64,000 nucleotides of DNA from Methylophilus rhizosphaerae (GTDB lineage Bacteria; Pseudomonadota; Gammaproteobacteria; Burkholderiales; Methylophilaceae). Below, piece by piece: positions 47,382 through 57,857 of this stretch. The notes beneath the pieces are model-generated. The model was not told where the DNA came from. It saw only the letters and a program-made list of their open reading frames with translations, and did no database searches. Each line of letters starts with the position of its first letter. Position 1 is the first letter of the stretch. The translations under genes and the position numbers were made by a program. The DNA is taken from the NCBI RefSeq assembly GCF_900100975.1, contig NZ_FNFX01000005.1, positions 124,001 through 188,000 of the forward strand. The letters are read 5' to 3'.

Positions 47382-49301
47382 TTAGTCCTTCTTCACTTCT
47401 TCAAACTCGGCATCGACCACATCGCCTTCCACCGTTTTTTCACCATCAGCCTGGGCGCTTTCGGTATTGGCCTCTGCCTGTTGCTCGGCGTAGACTTTTT
47501 CACCCAGTTTCTGGGAAGCTTCCATCACGGCATTGGTTTTGGCTTCGATCACTTCTTTATCGTCGCCATCCTTGGCCACCGCTTCCAGCTCTTTAATGGC
47601 TTCCTCGATCCTGGCTTTCTCATCCGCGTCGATCTTGTCGCCATGCTCAGCCAGCGATTTCTTCACGCTGTGCAACACGCTGTCCGCCTGGTTACGCGCA
47701 TCTACCAGTTCACGCAGTTTCTTGTCTTCGTCAGCATATTTAGCCGCATCTTCTTCCATGCGCTGAATTTCTTCTTCAGACAAACCTGAGTTGGCCTTGA
47801 TGGTGATTTTGTTTTCCTTGCCAGTCGCCTTGTCTTTGGCAGATACGTGCAGAATACCATTGGCATCGATGTCAAACGTCACTTCAATCTGTGGCATGCC
47901 ACGTGGTGCCGGTGGAATATCACTCAGGTTAAACTGGCCCAGGCTCTTGTTGCCAGATGCCATTTCACGCTCGCCTTGCAACACGTGGATAGTCACGGCG
48001 TTCTGGTTATCGTCCGCAGTCGAAAACACTTGCGAAGCCTTGGTCGGGATCGTGGTGTTCTTCTTGATCAGCTTGGTCATCACGCTGCCCAGCGTCTCGA
48101 TACCCAGGGACAATGGAGTCACATCCAGCAGCAACACGTCTTTCACGTCACCCTTCAATACGCCACCCTGGATCGCAGCACCTACGGCAACCGCTTCGTC
48201 CGGGTTCACGTCTTTACGTGGGTCCTTGCCGAAGATCTCTTTCACTTTCTCCTGTACTTTTGGCATACGGCTCTGGCCACCGACCAGGATCACGTCGGAG
48301 ATGTCAGAAGGAGACACGCCAGCATCTTTCAATGCGGTTTTGCAAGGCGTGATCGTGCGTTCGATCAGGTCTTCTACCAGGGACTCCAGTTTGGCACGGG
48401 TAATTTTCACCACCAAGTGCTTGGGACCGGTCGCATCTGCCGTGATGTATGGCAGGTTGACTTCAGTCTGCTGGGCACCGGACAACTCGATCTTGGCTTT
48501 TTCAGCGGCTTCTTTCAGGCGCTGTTTTGCCAGCAAGTCATTGCGCAGGTCCAGCCCATTTTCTTTCTTGAACTCATCTGCCAGGAAATCAATGATGCGG
48601 TTATCGAAGTCTTCACCACCGAGGAAGGTGTCACCGTTGGTAGACAACACTTCGAACTGGTGCTCGCCGTCGATTTCGGTAATTTCGATAATGGAAATAT
48701 CGAAGGTACCACCACCCAGGTCATATACCGCAATCTTGCGGTCACCTTCCTGTTTGTCCAAACCGAACGCCAACGCTGCAGCAGTAGGCTCGTTAATGAT
48801 ACGCTTCACTTCCAAGCCCGCGATACGGCCTGCATCTTTAGTTGCCTGACGCTGGCTGTCGTTAAAGTAGGCAGGCACGGTAATCACCGCTTCAGTCACT
48901 TCTTCACCGAGGTAATCTTCGGCGGTTTTCTTCATCTTGCGCAATACTTCGGCAGAGATTTGTGGGGGGGCCTGTTTCTTGTCGCGCACTTCCACCCATG
49001 CATCGCCGTTGTCCGCTTTGGTAATGGTGTAAGGCATCAGGTCGATGTCTTTTTGCACTTCTTTTTCGTCAAAACGACGACCAATCAGGCGCTTCACCGC
49101 AAACAAAGTATTTTTCGGGTTGGTCACTGCCTGGCGTTTGGCCGGCGCACCCACCAGAATTTCGCCATCTTCCTGATAAGCGATGATAGAAGGGGTGGTA
49201 CGTGCACCCTCCGCGTTTTCAATCACGCGAGGTTTGCCGCCTTCCATCACGGCCACGCAGGAGTTGGTAGTACCCAAGTCAATACCAATGATTTTTGCCA
49301 T
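47382..49301 (-). CDS. dnaK: Chaperone protein DnaK (Hsp70)
   Basis: A 639-residue Hsp70. The N-terminal ATPase domain opens [21 protein letters not shown] and contains [14 protein letters not shown] and [13 protein letters not shown]; the substrate domain holds [20 protein letters not shown]; the C-terminal lid ends in an acidic tail ([15 protein letters not shown]). AAGGATTGAATAAT precedes ATG 49301; an upstream TTG at 49310 is not needed. It folds proteins with GrpE and DnaJ, whose genes flank it. Confidence 0.99.
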   Translation of the reverse strand: MAKIIGIDLGTTNSCVAVMEGGKPRVIENAEGARTTPSIIAYQEDGEILVGAPAKRQAVTNPKNTLFAVKRLIGRRFDEKEVQKDIDLMPYTITKADNGDAWVEVRDKKQAPPQISAEVLRKMKKTAEDYLGEEVTEAVITVPAYFNDSQRQATKDAGRIAGLEVKRIINEPTAAALAFGLDKQEGDRKIAVYDLGGGTFDISIIEITEIDGEHQFEVLSTNGDTFLGGEDFDNRIIDFLADEFKKENGLDLRNDLLAKQRLKEAAEKAKIELSGAQQTEVNLPYITADATGPKHLVVKITRAKLESLVEDLIERTITPCKTALKDAGVSPSDISDVILVGGQSRMPKVQEKVKEIFGKDPRKDVNPDEAVAVGAAIQGGVLKGDVKDVLLLDVTPLSLGIETLGSVMTKLIKKNTTIPTKASQVFSTADDNQNAVTIHVLQGEREMASGNKSLGQFNLSDIPPAPRGMPQIEVTFDIDANGILHVSAKDKATGKENKITIKANSGLSEEEIQRMEEDAAKYADEDKKLRELVDARNQADSVLHSVKKSLAEHGDKIDADEKARIEEAIKELEAVAKDGDDKEVIEAKTNAVMEASQKLGEKVYAEQQAEANTESAQADGEKTVEGDVVDAEFEEVKKD

Positions 49302-49399
49302 ATTATTCAATCCTTAAATTCGTTGATCTCAATACCGATGTTCTAATAATTGGGATACCTGAACAGATTTCAAGCCCCTATTTCAAATGTGGTTACAGA

Positions 49400-49933
49400 T
49401 TATTTTGCCTGGATGACAGTGACCAGGGCAGGACGCAACACGCGCTCATTCAGGCTGTAACCTTTTTGCAGCACGCTCAACACCGTATTCGGCTCGCCTT
49501 CGGCCGGCACCATGCTGATGGCCTGGTGCTTGTTAGGGTCAAACTTGTCACCGATCGGGTTGATTTCAGCGATATTGAATTTCTCGAACACACTCAGCAA
49601 CTGTTTCGCGGTCAACTCCACGCCATTCTTGTAACTGGTCACATCCGCGTTTTCCACCGCCAATGCTGCGTCCAGGCTATCTTTCACGGCCAGCAATTCA
49701 CCGGTGAACTTTTCCAGCGCAAATTTACGTGCCTTATCAATATCTTCAGTCGCGCGACGGCGAATGTTCTCGCCTTCCGCTTTCACATACAGCACTTGCG
49801 CCTTGGCTTCTTCCAGCGCAGCTTCCAGCTCGGTGATACGCGCCTCATGGCCATCTGCTGTTTGCGCCGGGTTTGCCTCACTGGCCACTGGTTCGTTTGG
49901 CATTTCATCTATAGATGTTTGCGGTTCTTGCAT
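49400..49933 (-). CDS. grpE: Nucleotide exchange factor GrpE
   Basis: A 177-residue DnaK partner. A disordered acidic N-terminus is followed by a long coiled coil ([33 protein letters not shown], described: heptads up to about residue 70) and the beta domain that ends with [14 protein letters not shown]. The motif [14 protein letters not shown] is family-typical. It is the first gene of grpE-dnaK-dnaJ and lies 47 bases after the sigma32 promoter. Confidence 0.97.
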   Translation of the reverse strand: MQEPQTSIDEMPNEPVASEANPAQTADGHEARITELEAALEEAKAQVLYVKAEGENIRRRATEDIDKARKFALEKFTGELLAVKDSLDAALAVENADVTSYKNGVELTAKQLLSVFEKFNIAEINPIGDKFDPNKHQAISMVPAEGEPNTVLSVLQKGYSLNERVLRPALVTVIQAK

Positions 49934-49979
49934 GCTATTCCCCTATGAATTCAACACTTTTCATTTCACGATTACATCA

Positions 49980-50007
49980 ACATGGGGATGACCCTACTGA
50001 TTTCAAG
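49980..50007 (-). promoter_or_regulatory. Sigma32 heat-shock promoter of grpE-dnaK-dnaJ
   Basis: On the minus strand CTTGAAA (50007-50001) and CCCCATGT (49987-49980) are separated by 13 bases, matching the RpoH consensus CTTGAAA-N13-CCCCATNT exactly. It lies 46 bases upstream of the grpE start. Confidence 0.9.
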
Positions 50008-50038
50008 GGCAAAGAAGCGATTTGTGACAAATTACACG

Positions 50039-51031
50039 CTACGAAATAGCATGCGGGGCGACTTTACTCACTGCCGCCAGGACTGCCGAAACCTCCGGCA
50101 CTTGCTGCTTACCGCCCAAATTGATCGCCGCAGCAAAACGCCCGCCAGCCACGCCGGTCAGCCCGGGATCGGTATCGGTATACAACGCCACCACCGGGAT
50201 ATCCAGCGCGGCGGCCAGATGCGAAAGCCCGGTATCGACGCCAACCGCAAACCGCGCTTGCGGCATGATTTTGGCTAACTGTTGCAGGTGTAATTTGGGC
50301 AATACCTGCGCTTGCGGCACCTGCAGCGCAATGCGTTCGGCCCGTACCTGTTCTGCTGCCGAAGCCCATGGCAACAGCATGGCCAGGCCCTGTTGCGCAT
50401 AATGCTGGCCTAATGCTACCCAGTGATGTTCCGGCCACAGTTTGCTGTCACGGCTGGTAGCGTGCAATGCCATCCAGCACCGGGAGGGTAGCTGCAAGGT
50501 TTCAGACACGACGGCCGCTATCCGCTGGCCGCCCTGTAAACCGTAATCCGGTGAATCCTGCGAGATGGCATACCCCAGGCTGAGCGCCGCCAGGGTGCGC
50601 ATGCGGATCACCGCATGCTGGCGGTAAGTAATCGCATAGCAGTGGTGGTAAAAACGGCTGGCCAGCGGCTCGCGGATGGAATGTTTGTCATAGCCATGAC
50701 GGGGGCCATGTGCCCAGGTCGCCATCACTGCACTTTTGACCAGCCCCTGCAAATCCAGCACGGCATCATAAGCCTGCCGTGCCACCGCCCGCTTCACGGC
50801 GAAAATTTCGCGCCAGGTCTGGCAGCGCCACCACTGTTTGCGCCAGCGGCGGGCTGCGACTGTAAACACCTGCTGGACGCGTGGATGCAGGCGGGGAATA
50901 TCGGCAAAACTTTCCTCTACCAGCCAGTCGATCTGCACAGCGGGAAAATGGTGCAGAATGTCCTCAACAACAGGCAGGGCGTGAATCACGTCGCCCATGG
51001 AGGTGGTTTTGACTATCAGGATGCGTTTCAT
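50039..51031 (-). CDS. waaC: Lipopolysaccharide heptosyltransferase I
   Basis: A 330-residue GT9 family enzyme that adds the first L-glycero-D-manno-heptose to the Kdo of LPS core. The start MKRILIVKTTSMGDVIHALPVV is typical; ADIPRLHPRVQQ, VDTGLSHLAAALDIPVVALYTDTDPG near the end hold the donor site. The frame is open to 51229, but that part is antisense to the divergent glycosyltransferase. GrpE lies 106 bases downstream on the same strand. Confidence 0.93.
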   Translation of the reverse strand: MKRILIVKTTSMGDVIHALPVVEDILHHFPAVQIDWLVEESFADIPRLHPRVQQVFTVAARRWRKQWWRCQTWREIFAVKRAVARQAYDAVLDLQGLVKSAVMATWAHGPRHGYDKHSIREPLASRFYHHCYAITYRQHAVIRMRTLAALSLGYAISQDSPDYGLQGGQRIAAVVSETLQLPSRCWMALHATSRDSKLWPEHHWVALGQHYAQQGLAMLLPWASAAEQVRAERIALQVPQAQVLPKLHLQQLAKIMPQARFAVGVDTGLSHLAAALDIPVVALYTDTDPGLTGVAGGRFAAAINLGGKQQVPEVSAVLAAVSKVAPHAIS

Positions 51032-51061
51032 GGGCGCTATTTTCGCATACAATGCCATCGC

Positions 51062-52216
51062 ATGAAGTTTGCCTTTTTGATATTCAAATATTTTCCATTT
51101 GGTGGCATGCAGCGTGATATGTTGCGTACCGCCCAGCAACTGGCCAGGCATGGCCACGAAGTTGAAGTGTTTGCCATGTCCTGGCAGGGAGAAACACCGC
51201 CAGGCATTCGGGTGCACCTGCTGCCACAACGTGGCTGGCTAAATTACCAGCGCTATCAAAAGTTTATTGATGCGGCCTTTGCGCACATGCGCCAGCACCC
51301 ATTTGATTATGTCGTCGGCTACAACCGCATGGCTGGGCTGGATGCACATTTTGCGGCAGACCCTTGTTTTATTGAGCGTGCGCATAAACAACGTAATTTC
51401 TGGTATCGCTTGCTGCCGCGCTTCAAGTGGTTCGCCTCTTGCGAACAAGTGATTTTCTCAGCCGAATCCAGGACGGAGATCCTGATGGTCGCCCTCACGG
51501 AGAAGCCCGTTTTTCAACACTGGTATGGCACGCAGGATACACGGTTTCATTACATTCCCCCCTTCCTGTCTGCCGAGCGCTTCCAGTCTCAGGATCGTAC
51601 CGGCATGCGCGCTTACCTGCGACAGGCATTCCAGTTCGGGGCGGATGATTTTGTTTATATGCTCACCGGCTCGGGATTTCACATGAAAGGGCTGGATCGC
51701 GCGATTATCGCGCTGGCAGCCCTTCCGCCCGACATATTGGCGAATACCCGCATAATCGCGGTGGGGCAGGATAATCCGCATGATTTTGAAAAACTGGCAG
51801 CAAAGCTGGGGGTGACGGATCATGTTATCATCTCCAAAGGTCGCACAGATATTCCGCAATTAATGCAGGGTGCAGATATCTGCATACACCCGGCACGCCG
51901 CGAAAATACCGGCCTGGTCATCCTGGAAGGCATGGCCTGTGGCACGCCCATGCTGGTGACCGACACCTGTGGTTATGCCCATTATGTGGATGAAGCCAAT
52001 GCCGGCATTGTCTGCCACTCCCCGTATGACCAGGCACAATTCAATGTCTTGTTCCAAACCATGCGCCTCAATGACGCCGCTGCAAATGCGGAGTGGGGGA
52101 AAAACGGATGGCAAAAGGCACAGCAACTGATGCAGGAAAACGACGGGAGTGCGGAAGCCAAGATATTGATTCGCCTGGCCCGGCAGAAAAAAGCCCGCAT
52201 CGCCCAAACCGCCTAA
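51062..52216 (+). CDS. waaG: GT4-family glycosyltransferase of LPS core (WaaG-like)
   Basis: A 384-residue enzyme. It opens MKFAFLIFKYFPFGGMQRDML, as in WaaG, and has GSGFHMKGLDRAI and the E-x7-E type region HPARRENTGLVILEGMACGTP that binds nucleotide sugar. WaaG adds glucose to the heptose region of the core; the donor here is not determined. It diverges from waaC with 30 bases between the starts, so both promoters overlap. Open to 50615 but the earlier part is antisense to waaC. Confidence 0.88.
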   Translation: MKFAFLIFKYFPFGGMQRDMLRTAQQLARHGHEVEVFAMSWQGETPPGIRVHLLPQRGWLNYQRYQKFIDAAFAHMRQHPFDYVVGYNRMAGLDAHFAADPCFIERAHKQRNFWYRLLPRFKWFASCEQVIFSAESRTEILMVALTEKPVFQHWYGTQDTRFHYIPPFLSAERFQSQDRTGMRAYLRQAFQFGADDFVYMLTGSGFHMKGLDRAIIALAALPPDILANTRIIAVGQDNPHDFEKLAAKLGVTDHVIISKGRTDIPQLMQGADICIHPARRENTGLVILEGMACGTPMLVTDTCGYAHYVDEANAGIVCHSPYDQAQFNVLFQTMRLNDAAANAEWGKNGWQKAQQLMQENDGSAEAKILIRLARQKKARIAQTA

Positions 52217-52246
52217 GGTAGCGGGTGATCTGCGGGTGTTTGTATT

Positions 52247-53296
52247 TTATTCTGGTGGTCGGCCAGGCATAAACGGCACTCTACGCAATTTATCTGCCGC
52301 GGCTTTGCCTGCCTCGCTACGCTTCAGGGCATACGTCCTGGCCTGCGCCAGCAATGCGGCCGAAGGGAGTTGCGGGTTATCCGGCAAGGCAGACAAGGCT
52401 TCAAAGCTCTGCGCGTAAGGGGTAGCCACCTGCGCATCCATTTGCGCAGCCAGCTCATCAAAGCTGGCACTGCCTTCACGGCCTGCCAGCATAATCTGCT
52501 GCCAGTTGCGCTGGGCCTGCTGATCCACCAGATGCAGTCGCTGTACTTGTTGCTGGATGGCCAATTCGTCATGCCAGCGATATTTGGGCACCGGTAAATG
52601 GGTCAGCAATACAAACAGCGCTATCAACCATGTAAGCCCAGCCGCCCACTGCGTCGCCACGAATGGTTTACCGGACAAATTAACTGCCGGGAACAGCAGT
52701 AGCGCCATGACCATGCCTGTCACAAAGCCACCGATATGCGCGGAGTTATCAATCCCAGGCACCATATAGCCCATCAGGATCGTCAGGGCAGAAAACAGCA
52801 GCGCGCCCCAGAATAACCAGCGAAATGCCTGGGTATGCATGCGATGCCGGTCAAACCAGACATACACCAGCAACGCACCATAGATCCCGAAAATAGCGCC
52901 GGATGCCCCCCCAGACACGGCCTGGTTACCTTGTATCACCAGCGACAACAAATTGCCGGACACACCACTGACCAGGTAAATAAGCAGGAAACGCAAGGCG
53001 CCAAACATGCGCTCCACCAGTTTGCCACCATCCCATAACGCCAGCATATTCATACCCAGATGCAAGATGCCAAAATGCAGGAACATGGCCGAACCTAGTC
53101 GCCACCACTGGCCATCCGCAGTTGCCGGGGCGAAGTTGGCACCCCAGGCCAGTTGCACGATATTCGACGAATGCCAGAAACCAGCCCCATTCCACCACAT
53201 GACCACGAACACCAGTACATTCAATGCGATTAACCCTTTAGTGACGGGTGGCACGGTTGCGCGCAAGAGGTTGCGGTTGGGTGGTGATGACGACAT
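52247..53296 (-). CDS. Rhomboid-family intramembrane serine protease
   Basis: A 349-residue membrane protein. The six-helix rhomboid core (about residues 18-215) has a WGANFAP segment, the catalytic serine in GGASGAIFG and the catalytic histidine in NSAHIGGFVTG. After it comes one more membrane helix (WAAGLTWLIALFVLL) and about 115 soluble residues, rich in Gln and Ala, of no known domain. Its start is one base after the bioD stop, so it is the last gene of the biotin operon. A link to biotin is not known; it may only use the promoter. Confidence 0.9.
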   Translation of the reverse strand: MSSSPPNRNLLRATVPPVTKGLIALNVLVFVVMWWNGAGFWHSSNIVQLAWGANFAPATADGQWWRLGSAMFLHFGILHLGMNMLALWDGGKLVERMFGALRFLLIYLVSGVSGNLLSLVIQGNQAVSGGASGAIFGIYGALLVYVWFDRHRMHTQAFRWLFWGALLFSALTILMGYMVPGIDNSAHIGGFVTGMVMALLLFPAVNLSGKPFVATQWAAGLTWLIALFVLLTHLPVPKYRWHDELAIQQQVQRLHLVDQQAQRNWQQIMLAGREGSASFDELAAQMDAQVATPYAQSFEALSALPDNPQLPSAALLAQARTYALKRSEAGKAAADKLRRVPFMPGRPPE

Positions 53297-53944
53297 CTAG
53301 GTCAGTGGCTCCTGAAAAGGCAGCTCCAGTAATGGAGGCTGCTGCAAACCGGCAATCAGGGTCTGCAGGTTTTCCTGTGGGTGTGACATCTGCGGATCCA
53401 TACTGTTCGCCACCCAGCCACAACAATTTATGTCTCGTTGCCTGAGCGCTTCGGCGGTCAGCAAGGCATGATTAATGCAACCCAGCCGCATGCCGACGAC
53501 CACCAGCGCTGGCAGATTCAGTGCCTGGATCAAATCGGCGATGGTTTGCTGCCGGCTGTTCAACGGCACCAGCAAGCCGCCGGCGCCTTCCACAATCACG
53601 ACATCGGCCATCGCAGCCAGTTGCGCATAAGCCGTCTGGATCACATCCAGTTCAATTTCTATACCGGCTTGCGCTGCTGCGATATGCGGCGCAATGGCTG
53701 GTTCGAAACAATAGGGGTTAATCAGTTCAGGCGGCGCCGACACATTGGAAGCTGCGGTCAATTGCCGTACATCATCATTCTGCCAGCGGCCAGCCAGCCA
53801 TTCACAACCCGATGCGACCGGTTTCATGCCAATCACGGTCAACCCCTGTGCCACCAGTTGCTGCATCAGGCGTACGGTCACCGTGGTTTTGCCAACCCCG
53901 GTATCGGTGCCGGTCACAAAAAAATGTCGTGGCAGCGTGCGCAT
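53297..53944 (-). CDS. bioD: Dethiobiotin synthetase
   Basis: A 215-residue ATP-dependent enzyme that closes the ureido ring of dethiobiotin. The P-loop GTDTGVGKTTVTVRL lies at residues 12-26, and VEGAGGLLVPLN marks the active site. It follows bioC by three bases. Confidence 0.96.
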   Translation of the reverse strand: MRTLPRHFFVTGTDTGVGKTTVTVRLMQQLVAQGLTVIGMKPVASGCEWLAGRWQNDDVRQLTAASNVSAPPELINPYCFEPAIAPHIAAAQAGIEIELDVIQTAYAQLAAMADVVIVEGAGGLLVPLNSRQQTIADLIQALNLPALVVVGMRLGCINHALLTAEALRQRDINCCGWVANSMDPQMSHPQENLQTLIAGLQQPPLLELPFQEPLT

Positions 53945-53947
53945 AGG

Positions 53948-54820
53948 TTACCGCTGGCTGTCCTTGCGCGGCATAAACTGTACCGGACTGGTACCCGGTG
54001 CCGTATAAGGCTGGCTGCCGGTCCAGGCATGTACAAACACCACTTCATAGGTCGCCGGCAATTTACCGTCATGGCGGAACGTCTCATAACCTTGCCGCAA
54101 CTGCTGCAAAAACCCTTTTCCACTCAAGCCCTTGGCGCGTCCGACTGTCGCATTATGCGCGCCGATAGCTTTAAGGTCGCGCATCACTGATTCCACCGAC
54201 TCGTAGGTCAGCGTATAGTGCATCACATCCAGCACGGGCGCACTGAAACCGGCACGCGTCAACGCATCGCCAATATCATGCATATCAATAAACCGGCTGA
54301 CATGGGTATGCCCGGCGCCAGAGGCGGCACGCAACTCCCGAAGCGTATCCGGCCCCAGGGTAGCAAACATCAGCAAACCGTTGGGACGTAATACGCGACG
54401 GAACTCTTGCAAGGCAGCATCCAGGTCATTACACCACTGCATGGCCAGGTTGGACCACACCATATCGACACTGGCGGTCGCCAGGGGCAGCGACTCAATA
54501 TCGGCACAGACAAAACGTGGGCTGGCCTGCCAGAATTTATAGCGAGGGAATAAGGTACGGCTGCGCACCAGCATGCCTTCGGCAATATCCAGCGCGATAC
54601 CCTGTGCCTGTTTGAAGTGCTTGAGCAAGGCGCTCAATCCGTGTCCGGTGCCACAACCGGCATCCAGAATCACCTCCGGATCCAGTTTGACGACATCGAG
54701 CCGACTGAGCATTTCTTCACGGACCTGGCGCTGCAAAATGGCGGCCGCATCATACTGTTTGGCGGCGCGATGAAACGACTGCCGCATGCGCGACTTGTCG
54801 ATCTGGTACTCATCCTGCAT
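53948..54820 (-). CDS. bioC: Malonyl-ACP O-methyltransferase
   Basis: A 290-residue SAM-dependent enzyme. The SAM motif ILDAGCGTGHGLSALL lies at about 52-67 with DMVWSNLAMQWCNDLD and LLMFATLGPDTLREL further on. It masks malonyl-ACP by methylation so that fatty-acid enzymes can build the pimelate chain. It lies directly after bioH (no gap). Confidence 0.94.
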   Translation of the reverse strand: MQDEYQIDKSRMRQSFHRAAKQYDAAAILQRQVREEMLSRLDVVKLDPEVILDAGCGTGHGLSALLKHFKQAQGIALDIAEGMLVRSRTLFPRYKFWQASPRFVCADIESLPLATASVDMVWSNLAMQWCNDLDAALQEFRRVLRPNGLLMFATLGPDTLRELRAASGAGHTHVSRFIDMHDIGDALTRAGFSAPVLDVMHYTLTYESVESVMRDLKAIGAHNATVGRAKGLSGKGFLQQLRQGYETFRHDGKLPATYEVVFVHAWTGSQPYTAPGTSPVQFMPRKDSQR

Positions 54821-55612
54821 CTAGTTCTCCGCAGGCCCGGCGCTTGCCTCATCGGCCATGAACGCGTCCACTGCTTCGCAGAACGCATCAGCATGCGACA
54901 GGAACGGCGCATGCGCCGCACCGGCAATCACGCGCAGCTGCGCACGCTGCAAATGCAGCGACAACCAGTGTGCTGCAGATACTGGTGCCAGCGTATCGCG
55001 GTCACCGTGAATCAGCAGGGTTGGCTGGAACAAGCGGCCGGCTTCTTCACGCAAATCGGTCTGCAACAGGATATCCAGCGCCTGGTTCAGATTCTCTTGC
55101 GTTGGCGTCGGCTTGGCCGCAAATGCCGTGCGTAACTGGCGCACGGTACTGCGTGCATCCTTGGCATGCATGCACTGCAAGGTGAGGAAGTTCAGCAAAG
55201 TGGCAGTGAAATCCTGCTCGAAGCGCTGATTGAACTGTTCGAAATGCCGCGCAGCAATCCCGTGTGGCCAACCAGGCTTGCTGACAAAACAAGGATTGGT
55301 TCCCACCAGAATCAGTTTTTCCACACGGTCCGGCTGGTTAAGGGCAATCTGCTGCGCCACCAGGCCACCCAGTGACCAGCCCAGTATTGTAGACACACCG
55401 GGAATTTCTTCCGCCACCGCTTCAGCCACGCTGTGCAAGTGGTAGGGGTAAATGGCCCGGCTTTGGCCCATGCCGGGTAAATCGACCAGGAACAAACGAT
55501 AGTTGGCTGACAGGCGCTTGACCACGCGCTCCCAGACAGCACTATTCATCCCCCAGCCATGCAGCATGACTAATGGCTTGCCCTGCCCCATGATTTCGAT
55601 AAAGCAACTCAT
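54821..55612 (-). CDS. bioH: Pimeloyl-ACP methyl ester carboxylesterase
   Basis: A 263-residue alpha/beta-hydrolase. LHGWGMNSAVW starts the fold, GWSLGGLVAQQ holds the nucleophile serine (about 80), and the late Asp and His are seen in HGDRDTLAP and GAAHAPFLSHADAF. It cuts the methyl ester to release pimeloyl-ACP. Its ATG overlaps the bioF stop by four bases. Confidence 0.94.
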   Translation of the reverse strand: MSCFIEIMGQGKPLVMLHGWGMNSAVWERVVKRLSANYRLFLVDLPGMGQSRAIYPYHLHSVAEAVAEEIPGVSTILGWSLGGLVAQQIALNQPDRVEKLILVGTNPCFVSKPGWPHGIAARHFEQFNQRFEQDFTATLLNFLTLQCMHAKDARSTVRQLRTAFAAKPTPTQENLNQALDILLQTDLREEAGRLFQPTLLIHGDRDTLAPVSAAHWLSLHLQRAQLRVIAGAAHAPFLSHADAFCEAVDAFMADEASAGPAEN

Positions 55613-56793
55613 GCCTGCGTCCCAGCCGGAATTTCGCGTTCTGCCGCGTGTAATGCCGCAATCAATGCCCGTACGTCCGCCTCGCTATGCGCAGCCGACA
55701 GTGAAATACGCAACCGTGAGGTATTCGCAGGCACGGTGGGCGGGCGGATGGCAGGCACCAGGATGCCATGTTTTTGCAGGTATTGGCTCAATGCCAGTGC
55801 TTCATGATTATCGCCCACGATCAATGGCTGAATGGCAGTCTCAGAAGGGAGCAAATGCCAGCGTGTCAGTGACAGCTCACTTTTAAGCAAGGCAATCATG
55901 TCAAACAATTGCTTTCTTCGTGCATCGCCGTGTTCGATTTCCTTTACCGAGGCCAGCAATGCTGCCGACAGCGGCGGTGGTGCTGGCGTGGTATAGATAT
56001 AGCTATTGGCGTACTGGATCAGGTAGTCCACCACAATTTTTTCACCTGCGACAAAGGCCCCGGCCACGCCCGCCGCCTTGCCCAGCGTCCCCATCATGAT
56101 CAGGCGTGGTGACTGCAAGCCCAGGTGCTTGAGCGAACCGCGGCCTTGCGGGCCCAGCACGCCAAAACCATGCGCGTCATCCACATAAAGATAGGCATCA
56201 TAGCGTTCGCAGAGTTCCAGGTAAGCGGCCAGTGGCGCAATATCGCCATCCATGCTGAACACGGCATCGGCGGTCACCAGTTTATGGCGCGCCGTGCTGG
56301 CTTGCAGTAATTTTTCCAGCGTCGCCACATCATTGTGCGGAAAACGATGATGCGTGGCACGTGACAGGAATGCACCATCATTGAGGCAGGCATGGTTAAG
56401 CTTATCGGAAAACACGGCATCGTCACGGCCCATCAAGGCACTGATGACGCCAATATTGGCCATATAGCCAGTGGAGAACAGCAAGGCCGCCGGTTTGCCA
56501 ACAAAAGCGGCCAGCGCCTGCTCCAGTTGGTCGTGATAACGGTGATGGCCAGTAATCAGGTTGGAGGCACCACTGCCAACGCCAGCTTCTGCCGCAGCCG
56601 CTTGCAGCGCGGCCACCAGCGCACCATCATTGGCCAGACCCAGATAGTCATTACTGCAAAACGATAAAAACGCCTGGCCATTGGCGGTAATATGCTCTGC
56701 CTGCGGCGAATCCAGCAAACGGCGCTGGCGCATCAGGCCCAGTGCTTGCCGCTTCTCCAGGTCGGCCTGCAAATAATCCAGCAAACCGCTCAT
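55609..56793 (-). CDS. bioF: 8-amino-7-oxononanoate synthase
   Basis: A 394-residue PLP enzyme that joins pimeloyl-ACP and alanine. The PLP lysine lies in MMGTLGKAAGVAGAFV (about 237), with VDDAHGFGVLGPQGRG before it and GSGASNLITGHH earlier. It overlaps bioB by one base (TGATG) and bioH by four. Confidence 0.96.
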   Translation of the reverse strand: MSGLLDYLQADLEKRQALGLMRQRRLLDSPQAEHITANGQAFLSFCSNDYLGLANDGALVAALQAAAAEAGVGSGASNLITGHHRYHDQLEQALAAFVGKPAALLFSTGYMANIGVISALMGRDDAVFSDKLNHACLNDGAFLSRATHHRFPHNDVATLEKLLQASTARHKLVTADAVFSMDGDIAPLAAYLELCERYDAYLYVDDAHGFGVLGPQGRGSLKHLGLQSPRLIMMGTLGKAAGVAGAFVAGEKIVVDYLIQYANSYIYTTPAPPPLSAALLASVKEIEHGDARRKQLFDMIALLKSELSLTRWHLLPSETAIQPLIVGDNHEALALSQYLQKHGILVPAIRPPTVPANTSRLRISLSAAHSEADVRALIAALHAAEREIPAGTQA

Positions 56794-57827
56794 CAGATTT
56801 TCTTCAGGCCCAGTTTGGCAAACAGCTTATTATCGTCTTCGGCTTCAGGATTACCGGTGGTCAGCAATTTTTCACCGTAGAAAATACTGTTGGCCCCAGC
56901 CAGGAAGCATAGTGCCTGCACGGCTTCACCCATGCTCTGACGGCCTGCAGACAACCGCACAAAACTGTCAGGCATGGTGATACGTGCTGCGGCAATCGTA
57001 CGCACAAACTCGAGCGGATCCAGCGGATCAGTACCATGCAATGGCGTACCTTCCACTTGGGTCAGCAGGTTGATAGGCACGCTCTCAGGCGGTTGTTCCA
57101 TATTGGCCAGTTGCGCCAGCAAACCGGCACGCTGGGCACGGTTCTCACCCATGCCGATAATGCCGCCGGAGCAGACATTGATATCCACGCTACGTACGCG
57201 ATCCAGAGTATCCAGACGGTCCTGATAAGTACGGGTGCTGATCACATCACCGTAATATTCAGGGGCTGTATCCAGATTATGATTGTAATAATCCAGGCCC
57301 GCGTCTTTTAACTGCTCTGCCTGACCATCTTTCAACATACCCAAAGTGGCACAGGTTTGCAGACCCATGGCTTTGACTTCAGAAATCATCTTCAGCACAG
57401 GCTCAAGATCACGCTGTTTCGGGCCGCGCCAGGCTGCACCCATACAGAAGCGACTCGCGCCGCTTTCTTTGGCTGCCCTGGCTGCTGCAACCACATCATC
57501 AAGCTTCATCAATGGCTCGTTTTCCACCTCGGTGTGATAGCGCGCCGCTTGCGGACAATAGCCGCAATCTTCGGAACAGCCGCCGGTTTTAATCGACAGC
57601 AAGGTACTGACCTGCACCGCATTCGGGTCAAAGTGCTCGCGATGGACCAGCTGCGCCCTATGCAACAGGTCATTGAATGGCAGCTCAAACAATGCCATGA
57701 TATCGTCCACCTTCCAGCGTTCAACCGTGCGGTGATCGCAGCTGGCCGAGGCTTTCAGGCCATCAATATTAATCACGGAAGTATGAAGTTCGCTATTGCA
57801 AGCGCTAGAAGAAGTTTGCTGTTCCAT
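56793..57827 (-). CDS. bioB: Biotin synthase
   Basis: A 344-residue radical SAM enzyme, first gene of bioBFHCD. The cluster motif is [19 protein letters not shown] (Cys-x3-Cys-x2-Cys, about 83-90), followed by [18 protein letters not shown] and [14 protein letters not shown]. It inserts sulfur into dethiobiotin. The N-terminal 30 residues ([11 protein letters not shown]) are a divergent extension. A likely promoter lies 31 bases upstream. Confidence 0.97.
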   Translation of the reverse strand: MEQQTSSSACNSELHTSVINIDGLKASASCDHRTVERWKVDDIMALFELPFNDLLHRAQLVHREHFDPNAVQVSTLLSIKTGGCSEDCGYCPQAARYHTEVENEPLMKLDDVVAAARAAKESGASRFCMGAAWRGPKQRDLEPVLKMISEVKAMGLQTCATLGMLKDGQAEQLKDAGLDYYNHNLDTAPEYYGDVISTRTYQDRLDTLDRVRSVDINVCSGGIIGMGENRAQRAGLLAQLANMEQPPESVPINLLTQVEGTPLHGTDPLDPLEFVRTIAAARITMPDSFVRLSAGRQSMGEAVQALCFLAGANSIFYGEKLLTTGNPEAEDDNKLFAKLGLKKI

Positions 57828-57857
57828 AGTATTAAAGATGAATAATAATTGGGCTGA

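Noticed and set aside
47847-49346. Long plus-strand frame of 499 codons opposite dnaK
   Set aside because: dnaK is certain on the minus strand. Long antisense frames over dnaK are a known codon-bias artefact, and the protein has no recognisable domain or ribosome binding site.
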